Shown: one piece after another, positions 60,690 to 63,018 of the stretch
Numbering within the stretch: position 1 is the first letter of the stretch
Layout of the letters: the number at the start of each line of letters is the position of its first letter
Origin: Cyanobacteria bacterium REEB67
GTDB lineage: Bacteria; Cyanobacteriota; Vampirovibrionia; Obscuribacterales; Obscuribacteraceae
Direction: 5' to 3'
DNA length: 63,018 bases
Assembly (NCBI GenBank): GCA_018971775.1
Contig: JAGXAB010000029.1
Coordinates: 1 to 63,018, forward strand
Made by a program: the position numbers and the translations under genes
The notes under the pieces: generated by a model
What the model saw: only the letters and a program-made list of their open reading frames with translations
The model's database searches: none
Told to the model about the DNA's origin: nothing

Positions 60690-60733
60690 AAAAGTGCACT
60701 TTTCAGTCCAAGTTTTTCCAGCTATAAAAACTT
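60690..60733. promoter_or_regulatory. palindromes in the divergent promoter region
   Basis: AAAAGTGCACTTTT (60690-60703) is a perfect 14-bp palindrome, and AAGTTTTT (60710-60717) with AAAAACTT (60726-60733) a perfect inverted repeat with an 8-nt loop. Both lie in the 252-nt gap between the two SpeE-like genes, 68-111 nt before the plus-strand ATG, and could be operators that act on both. Confidence 0.45.
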
Positions 60734-60800
60734 AATAAGCAATCAGGTAAAATAATTTGGCCTGACGGAATTGCCACCCTAGCAACTTGGGGATTTTGGA

Positions 60801-62957
60801 ATGAATGAGCAGACAGCCCTCGCCGACAAGTCGAAACCTAAGGCCGATAGAACTTGGCTAAGACTTTTTGTAGTCAGTCTTTTGAGTCTTTTCCTCGAAC
60901 TATTTGTGATTCGCTGGCTGGCCACCGAAGTGCGTATTTTTGCATACTTCAAAAATATAGCTTTGATGTCGGCATTTCTCGGTCTGAGCCTGGGTTTTTT
61001 ATGGTGCAACAGCAAACGAGATCTCTTCAAATGGACTCCACTGATTCTGCTGTACCTGAGTGGTGTCCTCGTTTTTGCTCTTACCCTGGGCATCACCCAT
61101 ATGTCCTTCGTTACCAATGCAGACAAAGTTGTTATGTTTGGCAACTTCGAAGAGTTTGCCGGCATACGCATACTTTACGTATCGGCAGTGCTGCTTAGCA
61201 TTTACAGCGCTTCGATTTTATTGTTTCTGGGACTTGGTCAGGAAACCGGGCGCTTATTTCAAGCCTTTAAACCGCTGACGGCCTATTCTATAAATGTGGC
61301 CGGCGGACTGGTCGGCATTCTGCTTTTTTCCTATGTCAGTTTTTTGTGCACAAATCCCGGCGTCTGGCTGATAATAGCCGGATTGCTATTTGCCTGTGTC
61401 GGACGCAAATTTTTCCCTGTTTGCATCATCGCTTTTGGTATCCTCTACATCGTCTATCTCGGACCGTTCGTAGCCAGGGCGGCCTTCGGCCCCGATTATG
61501 TGACGACGGTCTGGTCTCCTTACTATCGTGTTGATGTGCGCCGGTCACGCATTCCGATCGGACCCGCGAAAGGACAGATCATCGGTCAGGACGTTTTTAT
61601 CAATTACGACAGCTTTCAAACGATGGTCGACGATCGGCCGATCTCGTTGGCCAGCTTCCCTAAGGAACTGGCCAACGAGATCGACGAATTTCACTCCAAA
61701 CCTTTTCGATGCTTCGGCAAAGCGCCGAACAATGTTTTGATCATGGGTGCTGGCTCGGGATCAGACGTGGCAGCAGCATTGCGAGCCAATGCTAAGCACA
61801 TAGACGCCGTTGAAATCGACGACAGTATCTATAAGATCGGCAAAGAGCTGCACCCGGAAAAGCCGTATGATTCGCCCAAAGTATCGATTCATATAATGGA
61901 TGCACGCACATTTTTGCGCAATGCCAAACAAAAATACGACCTGATTATTTTTGCCTTCTTAGATAGCCACACAGCCTTCTCATCGCTCTCTTCACTGAGA
62001 ACGGACAATTACATTTTTACAAAAGAGTCGATGCAAGAAGCGACCAAACTGCTCACCGACGACGGCATGATCTGCGTTTCCTTCACGGATAAGCCAGATT
62101 GGCTCTGGCAAAAGCATTGTATTATCGAAGAGGAAGCAACCGGTGCTTTACCAGTCGGTTTCTGGAAAAAACTCGAATTGCCATCGGCATGTTTGCTTTC
62201 GGGCCCAGGCACGAAAGGCAAATCGGCTAAAGATTACAAACTGACATTTACACCAAGGGAAGCGAGCACTAGTGCGGACATCGACGCCAGTGAAGATGAT
62301 TGGCCGTTTCTCTTTTTGCCGCGGCGCGAATTGCCGATGACATACGTCTGGCCGATTTTCATCATCCTGGCAGTCAGTGTATTACCGCTCTTTAAGGAGT
62401 TGAAATTCAAAGCTGAATTGAAAACAAATGCCTTGATGTTTTGCCTCGGTATGGGCTTTATGCTCCTGGAAGTACGGGCGATGTCAGAGCTTTCCTTGCT
62501 TTTTGGGTCAACCTGGCTGGTCAACGGCGTGATCATCGCCGTCGTCATGCTCTTCATTTTGCTTTCAAACTATATCGCCGCAAAATTGAATGCCAGAGTG
62601 ACTCCATTGCTTACCCTGATATTGCTCGCTCTTTTAGTTTTATCGGCCTTCGTAAAAGCCAGTGCTTTGGCAGAATACGGTCCGGTCACCGGCAGCATAG
62701 TAGGTTGTCTAATCTTCCTCGTTCCATTGATTTTTTCTTCGGCAATCTTCAGCCTCACATTCAAACAGACCGTCTCCATCCCGAGAGCGCTGGCTTTCAA
62801 TCTCGTGGGCGGCATGTTCGGCATCGGCCTCGAATATTTATCGATGGCTCTGGGTATTCGAGCCCTCACCTATGTTGCCCTGGTAATCTATTTGACTATT
62901 CTGATACTGACCTTGCAAGCAAACAAGGCAACGCAAGCTAAGGCGACCTCCGCGTAA
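60801..62957 (+). CDS. membrane protein with spermidine-synthase-like domain (paralogue B)
   Basis: 718 residues with the same plan as paralogue A: seven or so membrane segments (22-240), then a soluble domain with VLIMGAGSGSDVAAALRAN, DAVEIDDSIYKIG, and IIFAFLDSHTAFSSLSSLRTDNYIFTKES, then seven segments. The opening SLLSLFLELFVIRWLATEVRIFAYFKN parallels MLFAETMCIRWLGVEIPVFRAFPN of A. GGGGATTTTGGA precedes the ATG. Sequence has diverged clearly (for example ExDP reads EIDD here), so the two may act on different substrates or form a heteromer. Confidence 0.85.
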   Translation: MNEQTALADKSKPKADRTWLRLFVVSLLSLFLELFVIRWLATEVRIFAYFKNIALMSAFLGLSLGFLWCNSKRDLFKWTPLILLYLSGVLVFALTLGITHMSFVTNADKVVMFGNFEEFAGIRILYVSAVLLSIYSASILLFLGLGQETGRLFQAFKPLTAYSINVAGGLVGILLFSYVSFLCTNPGVWLIIAGLLFACVGRKFFPVCIIAFGILYIVYLGPFVARAAFGPDYVTTVWSPYYRVDVRRSRIPIGPAKGQIIGQDVFINYDSFQTMVDDRPISLASFPKELANEIDEFHSKPFRCFGKAPNNVLIMGAGSGSDVAAALRANAKHIDAVEIDDSIYKIGKELHPEKPYDSPKVSIHIMDARTFLRNAKQKYDLIIFAFLDSHTAFSSLSSLRTDNYIFTKESMQEATKLLTDDGMICVSFTDKPDWLWQKHCIIEEEATGALPVGFWKKLELPSACLLSGPGTKGKSAKDYKLTFTPREASTSADIDASEDDWPFLFLPRRELPMTYVWPIFIILAVSVLPLFKELKFKAELKTNALMFCLGMGFMLLEVRAMSELSLLFGSTWLVNGVIIAVVMLFILLSNYIAAKLNARVTPLLTLILLALLVLSAFVKASALAEYGPVTGSIVGCLIFLVPLIFSSAIFSLTFKQTVSIPRALAFNLVGGMFGIGLEYLSMALGIRALTYVALVIYLTILILTLQANKATQAKATSA

Positions 62958-63018
62958 AACGGCGCCTGGAAAAGATGGGAGCGGTCAGGTGAAATTTGCC
63001 GAGAAGCCTACTTCATCG

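Noticed and set aside
1..63018. tRNA, rRNA, insertion sequence, prophage or integrase
   Set aside because: No cloverleaf with a canonical T-loop, no rRNA segment, no transposase-like protein and no flanking direct/inverted ends were found while reading the window.
62958..63018. Start of a further gene at the right end
   Set aside because: The 61 nt after the last stop have no ATG with a continuing frame and ribosome site that I can support.

Overview
The window looks like bacterial chromosome from a Gram-negative-type cell: Sec signal peptides, a periplasmic-type lytic transglycosylase, Shine-Dalgarno starts of the AGGAG kind, and frequent GTG/TTG starts. No rRNA or tRNA gene was seen, so lineage is not fixed by the sequence. 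Large polytopic SpeE-like proteins, many TPR proteins, a dense two-component repertoire and soluble Ala/Gly-rich effector-like proteins make me think of the non-photosynthetic Cyanobacteria relatives (Melainabacteria/Obscuribacterales); this is a low-confidence guess. No transposase, integrase, phage gene or CRISPR array was found.

Layout. 1-4830 (minus): guaA followed by a large polytopic membrane protein, a secreted protein and a small zinc-ribbon protein. 4923-7518 (plus): tyrosine-phosphatase-like protein, GT87-like membrane protein, methyltransferase. 7665-18898 (plus): a tightly packed chemosensory operon, cheW-cheR(TPR)-cheW-cheA(REC)-mcp(CHASE3)-cheB-hybrid kinase, with 4-nt overlaps between the first genes. 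19029-28888: small EF-hand and membrane proteins, a lone receiver, three more histidine kinases, a PDZ/CPXCG/kinase operon and a YqjI-like PadR regulator. 28889-32300: PadR operators, a 13-14-nt tandem repeat that encodes a tiny Lys-rich peptide, and a TPR gene broken at two A-runs. 32330-45228: acetyltransferases, a SecD-head-like secreted protein, a helicase-PLD fusion, a PPi-type phosphofructokinase, an LRR protein, a DUF202 protein, an epimerase-like protein, a rhomboid, a kinase-fold effector-like protein and a methyltransferase. 45340-53759: M15 peptidase with a His-Gly tail, a glycine-zipper protein, a cysteine desulfurase, a lytic transglycosylase, and an operon of zinc ribbon, membrane glycosyltransferase and membrane protein.

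53760-58223 is the part I find most novel: about 870 nt with stable hairpins (one with a UACG tetraloop) and a tiny ORF behind a near-perfect Shine-Dalgarno, leading into an operon of an NADK2-like NAD kinase, a radical SAM enzyme, an MFS exporter and a small membrane protein. Parts of this operon use clearly more G/C-ending codons than their neighbours. The layout suggests synthesis and export of a modified small molecule, but product and substrate are unknown.

58467-62957 holds two divergently oriented paralogues of a membrane protein carrying a spermidine-synthase-like domain, separated by a promoter region with palindromes.
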